A stretch of DNA of 64,000 nucleotides from SAR92 clade bacterium H455 (GTDB lineage: Bacteria; Pseudomonadota; Gammaproteobacteria; Pseudomonadales; Porticoccaceae). Shown piece after piece: positions 1 through 11,165 of the stretch; the first letter of the stretch is position 1, and every line of letters starts with the position of its first letter. Below the pieces are notes generated by a model. It saw nothing but the letters and a program-made list of their open reading frames with translations, did not search any database and was not told the DNA's origin. The translations under genes and the position numbers were made by a program. The stretch is taken from positions 2,666,001-2,730,000 of the forward strand of contig CP103416.1 in NCBI GenBank assembly GCA_024802545.1, given 5' to 3'.

Positions 1-508
1 TTAGCACCATGGTGCAGCCTGTTGCCAGGGCCGGGGCAACCTTGCAGCTGATCTGATTGATCGGCCAGTTCCAGGGGGTAATAAAGCCACAGACACCGAT
101 CGGCTCTTTAACTACCAGAGTGCTGCCAACCTGACGTTCAAACTCAAAGGTTTTGAGTGCCTCCAGTGCTGCGGAGATATGTCCGCGGCCACAGTCTGCC
201 TGAGCTGCGGTGGCAAAGGAGATCGGTGCGCCCATCTCCATGGAGATGGTAGCTGCCATTTCGTCGTAGCGTCCCATATAGACTTCAAGGAGCTTTTCCA
301 TCAGGGCGATGCGCTGCTCAACACTGTATTGAGAGTAAATCGGAAAGGCGGCCTTGGCAGCAGCTACAGCTAGGTCCACATCGCCCGCCGCACCGAGGGA
401 AATAATAGCCACAGATTCTTCTGTGGCAGGATTTTCAACGGCCAGATCATGTGCCTGCAACGGCTCAACCCATTGGCCATTGATATAAAATTTGCGTAGA
501 TCTTTCAT
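1..508 (-). CDS. Aldehyde dehydrogenase, N-terminal part (runs off the window)
   Basis: NAD(P)-dependent aldehyde dehydrogenase that would oxidise an aldehyde to the carboxylic acid in the cytoplasm. The 169 visible residues begin MKDLRKFYINGQWVEP and carry the family's N-terminal fold, including the coenzyme-binding stretch GFITPWNWP near residues 146-154. The catalytic Cys and Glu lie beyond the window edge. The ATG at 506-508 is preceded on the minus strand by AGAGAGGT. It lies 93 bp downstream of the TlpA-like gene. The substrate cannot be told from this fragment. Confidence 0.9.
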   Translation of the reverse strand, partial: MKDLRKFYINGQWVEPLQAHDLAVENPATEESVAIISLGAAGDVDLAVAAAKAAFPIYSQYSVEQRIALMEKLLEVYMGRYDEMAATISMEMGAPISFATAAQADCGRGHISAALEALKTFEFERQVGSTLVVKEPIGVCGFITPWNWPINQISCKVAPALATGCTMVL

Positions 509-601
509 CGTATACCTCTCTCTTTATATCGGGCGTAATTTAATCACTTGAAGCTTAAAGGGCAGCAGCGCAGACACCTATACCCACTTGAGGTACGGAG
601 A

Positions 602-1081
602 TCACTCGACTATGAAGGCCATCAGCGATTCCAAGGTTTGCGGACCAATTAAACGTTTAACCAATTCGCCATCACTATTTATTATCAGTGTCTCAGGCAG
701 CACCTTGGGTCGCTCAAGATCCCATTTAGCGCGGGGGTCTACTGCCAGCGACGGGAACCGTATATCGATTTTCTGCAGCTGCTCGAGGAGCTTCGGGCCC
801 TGCTCATTATCAAAGTTGACCGCTAGAATAGTTAGCTGATCAGCGTGCTCAGCAGCCAGTTCATTGAGCTCCGGCACTTCTACTCGGCAGGGTTGGCACC
901 ATTCGGCCCAATAGTTAACCAGGGTATATTTGCCTTGATCATTATTGAAACTGTGACTACTGCCATCTATCAATTTGTAGCCACTGTCACCGCTGCAGCC
1001 AACCAAAATCAGGCTGACTAAAAATGCTTTCACTGTGGGGCCGTTTACCAAGAAACTTTTTGCCGAGAAATCTTTGAACAT
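602..1081 (-). CDS. TlpA/ResA-like thioredoxin-fold lipoprotein
   Basis: Envelope thiol-disulfide oxidoreductase of the TlpA/ResA type, likely acting in the periplasm on protein disulfides or cytochrome c maturation. An N-terminal hydrophobic stretch ends in a lipobox (LILVGC, Cys about residue 29), so the mature protein should be lipid anchored. The redox motif WCQPC follows at about residues 61-65, then the usual thioredoxin strands with a cis-Pro-type segment near PKVLPETLI. I chose the ATG at 1081, which has AAGGCGA upstream. A GTG nearer the hydrophobic segment is also possible. It lies 24 bp after brkB on the same strand and is probably co-transcribed with it. Confidence 0.85.
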   Translation of the reverse strand: MFKDFSAKSFLVNGPTVKAFLVSLILVGCSGDSGYKLIDGSSHSFNNDQGKYTLVNYWAEWCQPCRVEVPELNELAAEHADQLTILAVNFDNEQGPKLLEQLQKIDIRFPSLAVDPRAKWDLERPKVLPETLIINSDGELVKRLIGPQTLESLMAFIVE

Positions 1082-1105
1082 ACACAATCGCCTTAATATA
1101 AAAGT

Positions 1106-2395
1106 CTAATTCTCATTTGAGCTGTCAGTATCCGCAGAATGACTATTAGTGGCAAACAACTTTTGCAGACTCAGGGTCATATTCTGCTCAGTCATCTGAC
1201 TATTCTCACGCATCAACCTGTCATAGGTCTCCATCCAAGGATGGGCGTTGGCCAGCTTTTCACTAATCGCTCTATTCCCGCCGCTGAATCCCAGCCCCAG
1301 CCAGCCATTGATATCTGCCAGCCTGATAGTTTCCGCATCGCGAATCATCACATATTGACCACTGGCAGTTTTCTCTAAAATGCGCTGACTCAATAACATA
1401 TTGCGCAGGCGTCGCCACTGCTCAACATCAATACCCACAATACTCATGGAGCGGTCCGACAGGCTGCGACCCCTTTGCTGCCGACGCCAGCACTGCCACA
1501 AAATAATCAGCACGGCGAGGGCGTCCGGCAGTTCTGCGTCGCGGCCTTCATATTGAAAGGTCTCAAGACTGCGCACCAGTTCGGCGCCGAATAAAATCAG
1601 CACCCAGAGCAGATAAATCCAAATCAAAAACAACGGAATAACAGCGAATGCACCATAAACGTTGGTGTAAATGGAATTGGCGACCAACTGCCCAAATAAC
1701 GCCTTGGCGGTCTCGAACAACAGTGTTGTGATCAGACCGCCAAACAGCGCATAGACCACTCTCACCTTGCAGTTGGGCACCGCCACATAAAGTAGGGTAA
1801 AAGCCAGCCAAGTCAGCAACCAGGGCAGATAACTAAACAGCAGCGCCACCACACCTAAGCTGTCGACCTCGGCCACCACCAGGCGCAGTGACATCAGATA
1901 GGTACTCATAATCATCCCCACGGCGAGCAATAGGGGCCCAAGACTCAAGATCGCCCAATAGACCAAAAATCCGGCCAAGCCTTTGCGCCCGCCAGTGGTG
2001 GCCCAGATATGATTAAAGGTTTTTTCGATATTACTCAACATCAACAGGGCAGTGACCAAGATAATCGCCACACCGGCGACACTAAGCTTGCGCGCCTGAT
2101 TGGAAAACTCACTCAGGTACTGAGTAATCTCCTGACCACTGCTGGGCAAAAATTTGGAGAAGATAAATTCCTCCACCTGACCGCCGAGCTCCTGGAATGC
2201 AGGCACCAGGGAGAACATGCTGTACATCAGAGTCAGCATGGGCACCACCGCAAACAGACTCATATAGGTGAGTGCTGCGGCACTCTGAGGGCAGCCATCG
2301 CCGAGAAAGCGACGCACTGCATAGACCAGAAACTGACCACTGCTGACCAGTTGCTGGGGTATTCTGCCCGCAGTGATTAATAATTGATTGATCAT
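1106..2395 (-). CDS. YihY/BrkB family inner-membrane protein
   Basis: A 429-residue polytopic membrane protein of the YihY/BrkB family (UPF0761, once misannotated as RNase BN). The N-terminal two thirds hold about six hydrophobic segments and the family signature near residues 35-60, DGCPQSAAALTYMSLFAVVP. The C-terminal third is a soluble extension resembling a winged-helix-like tail (roughly 290-425). Its molecular role is unsettled; transport or envelope functions have been proposed for relatives. It lies upstream of the TlpA-like gene on the same strand. Confidence 0.9.
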   Translation of the reverse strand: MINQLLITAGRIPQQLVSSGQFLVYAVRRFLGDGCPQSAAALTYMSLFAVVPMLTLMYSMFSLVPAFQELGGQVEEFIFSKFLPSSGQEITQYLSEFSNQARKLSVAGVAIILVTALLMLSNIEKTFNHIWATTGGRKGLAGFLVYWAILSLGPLLLAVGMIMSTYLMSLRLVVAEVDSLGVVALLFSYLPWLLTWLAFTLLYVAVPNCKVRVVYALFGGLITTLLFETAKALFGQLVANSIYTNVYGAFAVIPLFLIWIYLLWVLILFGAELVRSLETFQYEGRDAELPDALAVLIILWQCWRRQQRGRSLSDRSMSIVGIDVEQWRRLRNMLLSQRILEKTASGQYVMIRDAETIRLADINGWLGLGFSGGNRAISEKLANAHPWMETYDRLMRENSQMTEQNMTLSLQKLFATNSHSADTDSSNEN

Positions 2396-2474
2396 GCCGT
2401 TAAACCTCTGATTCTGTTTAAATCCATTTGCCTCTACAATGGCGTACTCAATTCCACAACCTGAAACATAGACG

Positions 2475-3409
<935 letters not shown>

Positions 3410-3410
3410 C

Positions 3411-3812
3411 ATGACCCTAGAACAAAAAATTAATTTTTCCCGTCTCCTCACCCACGCCAGCTTTTATCTAATGTTGGCAGCCATGACAGCCAATGCATGG
3501 ATTCAGGGCGCGCCGGGCATTATTTACTTTCTCTGCCTGTTTCCCCTAGCGATTTTTATTCCTGGCCTAATCGTCAACAACACTCGCACATTAATCTGGA
3601 TCTGCTTTGTCATTCTGATCTATTTCGCCACAGCCATCGATAACTTAGCCGGCCCAACGCCACAGCTACTCGATTGGGTGGAACTGGCACTGACGGTAAT
3701 CCTGTTCAACGCAGCAATGATGTATGCACGCTGGAAACAGCAGCGCGGCAAGGCACTGCAAGATGAGTACGACAGACAGGAAGCACTTCAGCAAGAACAA
3801 ACTGCCAGCTAG
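3411..3812 (+). CDS. DUF2069 inner-membrane protein
   Basis: A 133-residue protein with four hydrophobic segments (about 17-35, 38-55, 62-80, 88-106) and a charged, Gln-rich cytoplasmic tail. The size and the position directly behind wrbA match the DUF2069 family, whose function is unknown. Translation is probably coupled to wrbA, since only one base separates them. Confidence 0.8.
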   Translation: MTLEQKINFSRLLTHASFYLMLAAMTANAWIQGAPGIIYFLCLFPLAIFIPGLIVNNTRTLIWICFVILIYFATAIDNLAGPTPQLLDWVELALTVILFNAAMMYARWKQQRGKALQDEYDRQEALQQEQTAS

Positions 3813-3907
3813 AGTCTATACTCACAGGACGCGGACGGCATTCCAGCAACGAGTTTTTAAAACAGACAGGCAAGTGCTGTGAAACAACGATTGAAAGGAC
3901 TAGCTCT

Positions 3908-5758
3908 ATGAGTGAAAAGAAACCAGGCTTGATACGCAGAATATTTAGATTTATCGGCAGCGTTGTCAGCGCCATTCGTTACATGATCAGCCTGGTTGTA
4001 GTGTTATTTTTTATCGCCATCATCGGTGGCATGTTTGTCGACGACATTCAGCCAATGCCCGAGCGCGGCGCACTCTACTTAGCCCCCAGCGGCACATTGG
4101 TTGACCAGCGCTCCTATATAGATCCCGTCAGCGAAATATTCGCACAGCCAGGGCAGCGCGACACTGAAACTCTGGTGCGAGATATAGTTCAAGCCCTAGA
4201 TCATGCCCAGTACGATGAGCGCATCACCCATGTGCTGCTGGACACCAACTATATGGCGGGCGGCTCCATAGCCAAACTCGAAGAGATCAGCGGTGCACTG
4301 CAACGCTTCAAGAGGAGCGGCAAACCGATTGTTGCCATTGGCGACAACTTTTCTCAGTCGCAGTATTTTCTCGCTGCCCACGCCGATGAAATCATTATGA
4401 ATCCCCTTGGCCGCGTTATGCTCACTGGCTTCGGCTCCTACAGCAACTACTACAAAGAAGCTCTGGATAAACTCAAAATCAATGTTCATGTCTTCCGTGT
4501 CGGCAAGTACAAAAGTGCTGTCGAACCCTTTTTGGGCAAAGGCATGTCCGACGAAGCTCGCGCAGACCGACGAGATTTAGTCGACTCCCTATGGCAGTTT
4601 TACACTTCCAGAGTAGAGCAGTTGCGTGGTCTACCCAATGGCGCCCTCAATGATTTAGCGAATAATATACACCTCAGGTTAGCCGAAGAAAATGGCGATA
4701 TTGCCGCATTGGCACTACAGCAGGGATTGATTGATCGCATTGCCACACGCAGCGAAACCAAGGCCCACTTGCTAGAGATTCTGCCCCAAAGCAATGGCGA
4801 GTTTGATAGCGTGCCCATGGCCGCCTACCTCAACCATATGAAGTTGGGTTCTCTGAAAGCGGTCAATAAAGGCAGACCCGAAATAGCAGTGGTCGTTGCT
4901 AGTGGGGCGATTCTCGACGGCAATCAACCCGAAGGAACTGTAGGTGGGGACACCCTGGCGGAGATGTTTGCTGCAATTGAAGACGAGGATCAAGTAAAGG
5001 CTGTGGTCTTGCGCGTCGACAGCCCTGGCGGCAGCGCCTTTGCCTCAGATGTAATCCGCGACAGCATTGCCTCCCTTCGGAAAAGGAATATACCTGTGGT
5101 TATCTCTATGGGCAGTTACGCTGCATCCGGTGGCTATTGGATCGCTACCGAGTCCGACAAAATAGTTGCTCTTTCCACCACCATCACCGGATCAATCGGC
5201 GTGTTTGGCGTGATCCCCACCTTTGAGGATTCTCTCAGTGCTATGGGCGTCTATTCAGATGGTGTTGGCACCACCAATATTGCCGGCATGTTGCAACTCA
5301 GCAGAGCCATGACCCCAGAGACGAAAATGATTATGCAGTCTGGTGTTGAACATGTTTATTCACGCTTCCTGAATCTGGTGGCCGATGCCCGCGAGACCAC
5401 ACCCAGTGCCATTCATGAAATCGCTCAGGGCCGTGTCTGGACCGGTAAGAAAGCCTTAGAGCTGGGGCTAGTAGATGCGCTCGGCGACTTAAATGATGCC
5501 ATCGCCAGCGCCGCTATACTGGCCGGTGTCAGCGACTATAAAATTAATTATCGCCGCAAACCACTGAGTTTTATGGAGCAGGTGATGATGGAGATTAGCG
5601 GCAATGTGGATGCCGCGGTGGGTGCTATGGGTTTGCAGAGTTGGTTGCCTATGAGTCTCCAGCGTCAACTGGCATCGGCACTCAAGCCACTGCAGTTTTT
5701 AGATGCACTGAACGACCCGAATCATGTCTATCTCTACTGTGAGAGCTGTCCGTTATAA
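3908..5758 (+). CDS. sppA: Signal peptide peptidase SppA (long 67-kDa type)
   Basis: Membrane-anchored serine protease that degrades cleaved signal peptides on the periplasmic side of the inner membrane. The N-terminus has a basic start and one hydrophobic anchor (about residues 24-44). Two tandem S49 domains follow. The first holds the catalytic Lys in GKYKSAVEPF (about residue 202) and the second the nucleophile Ser in AASGGYW (about residue 407). At 616 residues it is the full-length Lys/Ser dyad form. AAGGA lies 8 bases before the ATG. It converges on hda with only 10 bp between the stops. Confidence 0.95.
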   Translation: MSEKKPGLIRRIFRFIGSVVSAIRYMISLVVVLFFIAIIGGMFVDDIQPMPERGALYLAPSGTLVDQRSYIDPVSEIFAQPGQRDTETLVRDIVQALDHAQYDERITHVLLDTNYMAGGSIAKLEEISGALQRFKRSGKPIVAIGDNFSQSQYFLAAHADEIIMNPLGRVMLTGFGSYSNYYKEALDKLKINVHVFRVGKYKSAVEPFLGKGMSDEARADRRDLVDSLWQFYTSRVEQLRGLPNGALNDLANNIHLRLAEENGDIAALALQQGLIDRIATRSETKAHLLEILPQSNGEFDSVPMAAYLNHMKLGSLKAVNKGRPEIAVVVASGAILDGNQPEGTVGGDTLAEMFAAIEDEDQVKAVVLRVDSPGGSAFASDVIRDSIASLRKRNIPVVISMGSYAASGGYWIATESDKIVALSTTITGSIGVFGVIPTFEDSLSAMGVYSDGVGTTNIAGMLQLSRAMTPETKMIMQSGVEHVYSRFLNLVADARETTPSAIHEIAQGRVWTGKKALELGLVDALGDLNDAIASAAILAGVSDYKINYRRKPLSFMEQVMMEISGNVDAAVGAMGLQSWLPMSLQRQLASALKPLQFLDALNDPNHVYLYCESCPL

Positions 5759-5768
5759 ACAGCAAGCA

Positions 5769-6473
5769 CTAGATATCCAAAACAGTCTTCACAAAGGGCA
5801 GCGTCAATCGGCGCTGCTCGCGCAACGACACCGCATCCAACTTTTCCAACGCTGCCATTAACAAATGACTATTCCGCGGTAGGCGATGCAATAAAAAACG
5901 CGCCACTTCGTCAGACAGATAAAGCCCCAAGCCACTGGCCCTATGCTGCAACAGTCGACGAAGATCTGCATCTTTGTAATCCATTAGCTGCAGTGAAATG
6001 CCAGATTTTAAGCGCGACAACAGATCGTCTAACAGCACTTCTAAATAGTCAGGCAATGTGTGCGCGGTAATCAGCAGCCGGGTACCCGACTCACTGCAGC
6101 GATTGAAAAAGTTAAACAGTGGTGCCTGCCACTCCTCACGGCCAGCCACCTGATCGAGATCGTCCAAACAGACCAGATCAGAAGACTCCAGCCCTTCGAG
6201 AACCTGATCTGCGGGATAGTCACAGAGCTCTTTTAAAGGTAGGTAGACCGCCGCACCATTGCTCAGGCGAGTGCTGTGCTGCTGGCAAACCGCCTGCATC
6301 AGATGAGACAGACCTGTGCCCGATGAACCACAGACATAGGCGTACTGCTTGCCTTCATCCTGCAGTAACATCTTCGCCAGATGCTGGGGGGTGCCTGTAG
6401 GGGCATAAAAATTATCAAAGGTCGCCCGGTCATCTAGCTTAATAGCCAAACTTAACTGCTGAAAATCGTTCAC
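5769..6473 (-). CDS. hda: DnaA regulatory inactivator Hda
   Basis: AAA+ protein homologous to DnaA domain III that, with the DNA-bound sliding clamp, promotes hydrolysis of DnaA-bound ATP and limits re-initiation. The N-terminus MNDFQQLSLAIKL holds the clamp-binding motif (QLSLAI, residues 6-11). A Walker A-like GSSGTGLSHLMQAV and a Walker B-like LVCLDDLDQV follow. In the P-loop the lysine position reads Leu (GTGLSHL), as in many Hda proteins. Length is 234 residues. Its start overlaps the end of the DUF2066 gene by 4 bp (ATGA), as in Pseudomonas-type genomes. Confidence 0.93.
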   Translation of the reverse strand: MNDFQQLSLAIKLDDRATFDNFYAPTGTPQHLAKMLLQDEGKQYAYVCGSSGTGLSHLMQAVCQQHSTRLSNGAAVYLPLKELCDYPADQVLEGLESSDLVCLDDLDQVAGREEWQAPLFNFFNRCSESGTRLLITAHTLPDYLEVLLDDLLSRLKSGISLQLMDYKDADLRRLLQHRASGLGLYLSDEVARFLLHRLPRNSHLLMAALEKLDAVSLREQRRLTLPFVKTVLDI

Positions 6474-7534
6474 TCAACCATCCAATCAAATTCTAAGTTA
6501 CCACTGAAGCGCGCCATCTCGGACGTTTGGTTAACCAAACGACCACCGCGCTGCAATGCTGAAATCAGCAGATCTACACCGCCGTCTATATCCACAGTGA
6601 CAAACAGCCGATCAGCCTCAACCGCTGAGACATGGCTGGATCGCACCAACTTTAAGCCCTGCAGCTGTGCCACCACGGCCTGATAGTCAGCGAAGGAATC
6701 AACCTGATTAATCTGCACCACTAACTTGCTAGTATCCACCTGGGGTACGTAGGTCAACTTTGAAGAGATACTGTCCACCAGCTCATTCACCGCCTGACCC
6801 ACAAACACCTCAGGGTTCTCCCCGCGCACATCATCAAAGCCGCGCTGGTCACCTAACTTGTAGGTCCAACTGCCACGCACCTGCCCCGACGTGGTGGTGA
6901 AAAATCGTAGCAGCACCCAGCCATCGGCCCCATAGCGTTGCGAGGCCACTTCTATAGTCTCCTCGCGCATGGACCAAGCCTCATTCACTGAGAGCGATAA
7001 CTGATCTTCCAGATCCAGCGCTGGCAACTGATAAGGCAACGCGCGATCTTGCATAATTTGCTGAAAGCTCTGGATGAAATAGGGAAACTGCTGCTCAGTG
7101 ATAAACTGACGACCTGTCTCTGCGTCATCACGCACTATCCAAAATAGCAGTTTCGGTCGTCCAGCGGGCAATATGGGCAACTGCGCCCAGCGAATCAATT
7201 GATCGATGGCCTGAGTGGAAAAACTTACCTGCAGTGAAAAACCTGGCTGATCAGCAAGCTCCTCAGACGAACCTGCCGGCAATTTTGTGTAGCCGACACT
7301 GGCGATAAAATTATCAGTGTTGGAAACGGCTTTTTGAATACCGGGAAGCTGCATGATTTTACTGTTGCCAGTAAGCTTAATCAGCACCTGTTCCAGTGCC
7401 TGATTAACTCCTTTTGATCTCGATTGCTCAGTTTGATCGGCAACCAAAACCCGTCCGTTATAGAGTCCAGAAACCGGTTCTGCCATCACTGAGGCGCAAA
7501 ACAGGGCGAAAAACAAAATTAATGTCCGTTTCAA
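6470..7534 (-). CDS. DUF2066 exported protein
   Basis: A 354-residue exported protein with a clear Sec signal peptide (MKRTLILFFALFCASVMA, cleavage after about residue 18). It has no catalytic motif I recognise. It matches the DUF2066 family, typically found between hda and purM in marine gammaproteobacteria and pseudomonads. It is divergent from purM with a 99-bp gap and coupled to hda downstream. Function unknown. Confidence 0.82.
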   Translation of the reverse strand: MKRTLILFFALFCASVMAEPVSGLYNGRVLVADQTEQSRSKGVNQALEQVLIKLTGNSKIMQLPGIQKAVSNTDNFIASVGYTKLPAGSSEELADQPGFSLQVSFSTQAIDQLIRWAQLPILPAGRPKLLFWIVRDDAETGRQFITEQQFPYFIQSFQQIMQDRALPYQLPALDLEDQLSLSVNEAWSMREETIEVASQRYGADGWVLLRFFTTTSGQVRGSWTYKLGDQRGFDDVRGENPEVFVGQAVNELVDSISSKLTYVPQVDTSKLVVQINQVDSFADYQAVVAQLQGLKLVRSSHVSAVEADRLFVTVDIDGGVDLLISALQRGGRLVNQTSEMARFSGNLEFDWMVE

Positions 7535-7633
7535 CGGTTTTTCTCCAGATATTTTGCAACATTATATCAGTGCTTGATGAAAAGTAGGCCCACTGCATCT
7601 AAAATAGCGGGCTAACAAAAGAAGGCTTGTGCC

Positions 7634-8686
7634 ATGACCGAAAACAGCAAATCACTCAGCTATAAAGATGCAGGCGTCGACATCGATGCGGGCAATGCAC
7701 TGATCGAAAAAATTAAGGGCGCAGCCAAGCGCACAAGGCGGCCAGAAGTTTTGGCCGGTCTTGGCGGATTTGGTGCACTGTTTGAATTACCCACTGGCTA
7801 CAAACAGCCGGTATTGGTTTCAGGCACCGACGGCGTTGGTACCAAATTGCGTCTGGCGCTTGATCACGGCAAGCATGACACCGTCGGCATCGATCTAGTC
7901 GCCATGTGCGTCAATGATTTGATTGTCTGTGGCGCCGAGCCACTGTTCTTCCTCGACTACTATGCCACTGGCAAACTCGAGATAGACACAGCCGCTGCCG
8001 TAGTGAATGGCATAGCCGATGGCTGTGATATTTCTGGCTGCTCACTGATCGGCGGCGAAACCGCTGAGATGCCCGGCATGTATGAAGGCGAAGACTACGA
8101 TCTAGCTGGCTTCTGTGTCGGCATAGTCGAGAAAGCCGATCTTATCGACGGCACCAAAGTCAGGATCGGCGACACCTTAATTGGTTTAGCCTCAAGCGGG
8201 CCACATTCAAATGGTTACTCGCTGATTCGCAAAGTACTGGAAGTCACGGATACAGATCCCGCCACCGCACAACTGGATGGCAAGCCACTGATCGACCTGC
8301 TGATGGAACCCACGCGCATCTACGTTAAGCCACTGCTGAAGTTGATCGCTGAGTCGCAGGTCAATGCACTGGCCCATATTACTGGTGGCGGACTTTTAGA
8401 AAATATTCCACGGGTTCTGCCGGATAACACCAAAGCCGTAATCGACACTCAAGCCTGGACCCGTCCAGCAGTCTTCGACTGGATCCAAAAAGGCGGCAAT
8501 ATCGACGAGCACGAAATGCACCGCACCCTAAATTGCGGCGTTGGCATGGTTATCTGTGTTCCCGCTGACCGCGCTCAAGAAGCTCTGACTATGCTGGCTG
8601 CCAGTGGCGAAACCGCCTTCGAACTGGGTAGCATCTCCGCTCAAGAAGCTGGCGAAGAACAGGTTCAACTGCTCGGACTATCTTGA
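7634..8686 (+). CDS. purM: Phosphoribosylformylglycinamidine cyclo-ligase (AIR synthetase)
   Basis: Step five of purine synthesis: ATP-dependent closure of FGAM to aminoimidazole ribonucleotide. The 350-residue length and motifs are typical: [13 protein letters not shown] at the N-terminus, [11 protein letters not shown] for nucleotide binding, [11 protein letters not shown] and the Gly-rich [17 protein letters not shown] precedes the ATG. The last four bases overlap purN (ATGA), indicating translational coupling. I saw no clear PurR palindrome in the 99-bp gap upstream. Confidence 0.97.
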   Translation: MTENSKSLSYKDAGVDIDAGNALIEKIKGAAKRTRRPEVLAGLGGFGALFELPTGYKQPVLVSGTDGVGTKLRLALDHGKHDTVGIDLVAMCVNDLIVCGAEPLFFLDYYATGKLEIDTAAAVVNGIADGCDISGCSLIGGETAEMPGMYEGEDYDLAGFCVGIVEKADLIDGTKVRIGDTLIGLASSGPHSNGYSLIRKVLEVTDTDPATAQLDGKPLIDLLMEPTRIYVKPLLKLIAESQVNALAHITGGGLLENIPRVLPDNTKAVIDTQAWTRPAVFDWIQKGGNIDEHEMHRTLNCGVGMVICVPADRAQEALTMLAASGETAFELGSISAQEAGEEQVQLLGLS

Positions 8687-9360
8687 TGACTGACCTTTCC
8701 AAGGGCAAGCGACGCATAGTTGTCCTAATCTCCGGCGGTGGCTCAAACCTGCAATCCTTTATTGATGGTTGCGCGGATGGGTCACTGAATGGCGATGTGG
8801 TGGCAGTGATCAGTAACAAAGCCGGCGTCAAAGGCCTTGAGCGGGCAGCAGTTGCAGCGATTCCCAATATCACCCTGGACCACAACAGCTTCGCCTCCCG
8901 CGCCGAGTTCGATGTCGCTCTGGCCGATGTAATCGACAGCTTCTCCCCAGACCTGATTGTGCTGGCCGGCTTTATGCGCATACTCACACCCCAGTTTGTA
9001 AATCGCTTTCTCGGTCGACTGATTAATATTCACCCTTCGTTATTACCCAAATATCCGGGCCTACACACTCACCAGCGCGCTATAGATGCAGGTGACAGTG
9101 AAGCCGGTGCCACAGTGCACTTTGTCACCGCCGAATTGGATGGCGGACCAGGCATAGTTCAGGCTCAGGTTGAGCTGCTGGAAAACGATACTGCCAAAGA
9201 CCTGGCCTCAAGGGTGCTGGCGTTCGAACATCAGATCTATCCATTGGCGGCGCAGTGGTTCTGCGAGGGACGTCTGGAGCTGCGCGAAGGTCATGTGATT
9301 TTGGATAATGAGTTACTGCCCGAAGGCGGCGTCTGTGTCGAAATAGAAGAGCACAGCTAG
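8683..9360 (+). CDS. purN: Phosphoribosylglycinamide formyltransferase (GART)
   Basis: Transfers the formyl group of 10-formyl-THF to GAR in purine synthesis. Family motifs are visible: [15 protein letters not shown] for phosphate binding, the catalytic [12 protein letters not shown] (Asn and His), and [13 protein letters not shown] followed by ELDGGPGI with the conserved Asp. It has 225 residues and is coupled to purM by a 4-bp overlap. Confidence 0.97.
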   Translation: MMTDLSKGKRRIVVLISGGGSNLQSFIDGCADGSLNGDVVAVISNKAGVKGLERAAVAAIPNITLDHNSFASRAEFDVALADVIDSFSPDLIVLAGFMRILTPQFVNRFLGRLINIHPSLLPKYPGLHTHQRAIDAGDSEAGATVHFVTAELDGGPGIVQAQVELLENDTAKDLASRVLAFEHQIYPLAAQWFCEGRLELREGHVILDNELLPEGGVCVEIEEHS

Positions 9361-9361
9361 A

Positions 9362-9404
9362 GCCGCTAATAGAACCAAACCTGGCCTGAAAGCGGCCTAT
9401 TTTT
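9362..9404 (+). terminator. Possible weak terminator after purN
   Basis: GCCGCT at 9362-9367 pairs with AGCGGC at 9391-9396, followed by CTATTTTT. The stem is only 6 bp with a long loop, so the call is weak. Confidence 0.35.
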
Positions 9405-9476
9405 CGATATCTGCGAACCAACTAGATTTTTGTTACTCTAACTGCACTTACAAGAGATATCACAGAGGTCAGACCA

Positions 9477-10304
9477 TTGTCAGTATTCACAACGATTCAG
9501 CTTGGTCTTCAGTCGGGACGCTATCTCACTGGCTGGTTAAAGCGGCTGTCACTGCTATTCTTACTCTCTTTACAAGCAATCACCGCTTTTAGCGCCGCCT
9601 CAGTGGACAATATATCTAAAGCGCCCATCAGCCCCTATAGCGCTACCTACTCCGCCAAATTTAGCGGACTAGAAATTGAAGCCGTGCAGCGTCTCGACGA
9701 GGTTGCGCCCGGCATCTATCGCGAAAGTCTGAATGCGAAAAACTTCCTCGGCAAGATCGATGAACGGAGCACCTTTAGCCTCACTGATGAGCAACTGTTG
9801 CGCCCAACGGAATACAGCTACATTCGCTCAGTGTTAGGTCGCACTAAAACAGAAGTGCAGCGCTTTGATTGGCAAAACAAAACCCTGCACTATCAAAAAA
9901 ATGACAGTCATAAAGAAACAGCACTGCACACCGGGCAGCTGGACATGATCACCCACCGATTGCAGTTGCGCAGAGATTTGAATGCCGGGCGCCGGGCATT
10001 CTCTTATCCTGTTATTTCTCGGGGAAAACTGAAACAATATGACTATCGCGTAGTTGCAAACGAAGTATTGGAAACAGCCATAGGCCCTCTGGCAACAGTC
10101 AAAGTCGAAAGAGTTGTCGAGGCGGACAGCAATAGCCAATTTACGGCCTGGCTGGCCAGAGACTGGGAACATCTAATTGTAAAACTCGAACAGAAAAAGA
10201 ACGGCGATAGTCATCAACTTGAACTACGCAGTGCGGTGGTTAATAACCAGACCGTAGTCCCACTCAACATTGATCATCAAAAAACGGATGGCAGCACAGA
10301 ATGA
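9477..10304 (+). CDS. DUF3108 exported protein
   Basis: A 275-residue protein with a hydrophobic signal segment (about residues 21-41) and a soluble beta-rich body starting near ISPYSATYSAKFSGLEIEA, the hallmark of DUF3108 proteins. The start is a TTG at 9477 with AGAGGT a few bases upstream; no in-frame ATG fits the signal peptide. It overlaps the next gene by 4 bp. The purN-DUF3108-DUF3014 order recurs in related genomes. Function unknown; a periplasmic location is inferred. Confidence 0.78.
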   Translation: MSVFTTIQLGLQSGRYLTGWLKRLSLLFLLSLQAITAFSAASVDNISKAPISPYSATYSAKFSGLEIEAVQRLDEVAPGIYRESLNAKNFLGKIDERSTFSLTDEQLLRPTEYSYIRSVLGRTKTEVQRFDWQNKTLHYQKNDSHKETALHTGQLDMITHRLQLRRDLNAGRRAFSYPVISRGKLKQYDYRVVANEVLETAIGPLATVKVERVVEADSNSQFTAWLARDWEHLIVKLEQKKNGDSHQLELRSAVVNNQTVVPLNIDHQKTDGSTE

Positions 10305-11146
10305 ACCGCGAACCTAAAAAAACTGGCTCCAACAACCTAGCCTTTATTGCTGGCACTCTAATTTCTGCAGTTATTATTGTCGTCGTTCTATTTAAAATAC
10401 AGAGCACACCGGAATATGACCCAGAGCTGATTGCCATACCAGAGCCTGTAACCGAGGCCGTGACAGCGCCACCCGTAATACCCGAAGCGGTGATTCCAGA
10501 AGCTCTAGCGCCCGAGCCACAACCAGAGCCCGAAACCAACTCAGTCAGTACACCGCCCCCCCTACCCGAGCTCGATAACAGCGACGACTTTATCCGCGAG
10601 CGCCTGCTGCTGATCAGCAACAAAATAGAGTTCGTCAAATGGATAAAAACCGACGACCTGCTGCGCCGCACAGCCAGCTATGCCGACGGCCTATCCAATG
10701 GTGTAATGCTAACAAAGATCTTTCCCCTGTCAGCACCAGAGGGAAAATTTGCCACCCATAGCAGCGATGGCACCATCTGGTTAAACGCCGGAAACTACGA
10801 ACGCTATGACCGCACTATCAATACGTTAACCAGCCTGCCGATGGACAAAATGGCGAAGATGTTCCACTTCACCAGACCGCTATTGGAAAACGCCTTTTCG
10901 GAAATGGGATACAACCCGAGACAAATGGACGGCATTATATTGCAAGCCATCGACGTTATATTGGCAACGCCCATAGTCGTCGAACCGATTAGATTAACTC
11001 GTGATTCTGTGGTGTATAAGTTTGCTGATTCAGAGCTTGAGTCGCAGCTGCCACTGCAGAAGCAGCTGCTGCGCACTGGACCTGAGAATACTAAGCGGAT
11101 TCAGCAGCAGGCTGAGGCGTTGCGGGAAGCGTTATTGAACCCCTAG
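10301..11146 (+). CDS. DUF3014 membrane-anchored protein
   Basis: A 281-residue protein with one N-terminal transmembrane helix (about residues 13-34), then a Pro/Glu-rich linker (about 38-88) and a C-terminal globular domain with LARNDxx-like conserved Arg/Tyr positions typical of DUF3014. The linker suggests a domain held away from the membrane in the periplasm. It is coupled to the DUF3108 gene by a 4-bp overlap. Function unknown. Confidence 0.78.
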   Translation: MNREPKKTGSNNLAFIAGTLISAVIIVVVLFKIQSTPEYDPELIAIPEPVTEAVTAPPVIPEAVIPEALAPEPQPEPETNSVSTPPPLPELDNSDDFIRERLLLISNKIEFVKWIKTDDLLRRTASYADGLSNGVMLTKIFPLSAPEGKFATHSSDGTIWLNAGNYERYDRTINTLTSLPMDKMAKMFHFTRPLLENAFSEMGYNPRQMDGIILQAIDVILATPIVVEPIRLTRDSVVYKFADSELESQLPLQKQLLRTGPENTKRIQQQAEALREALLNP

Positions 11147-11165
11147 TTTAAAAGCCCAATCAATC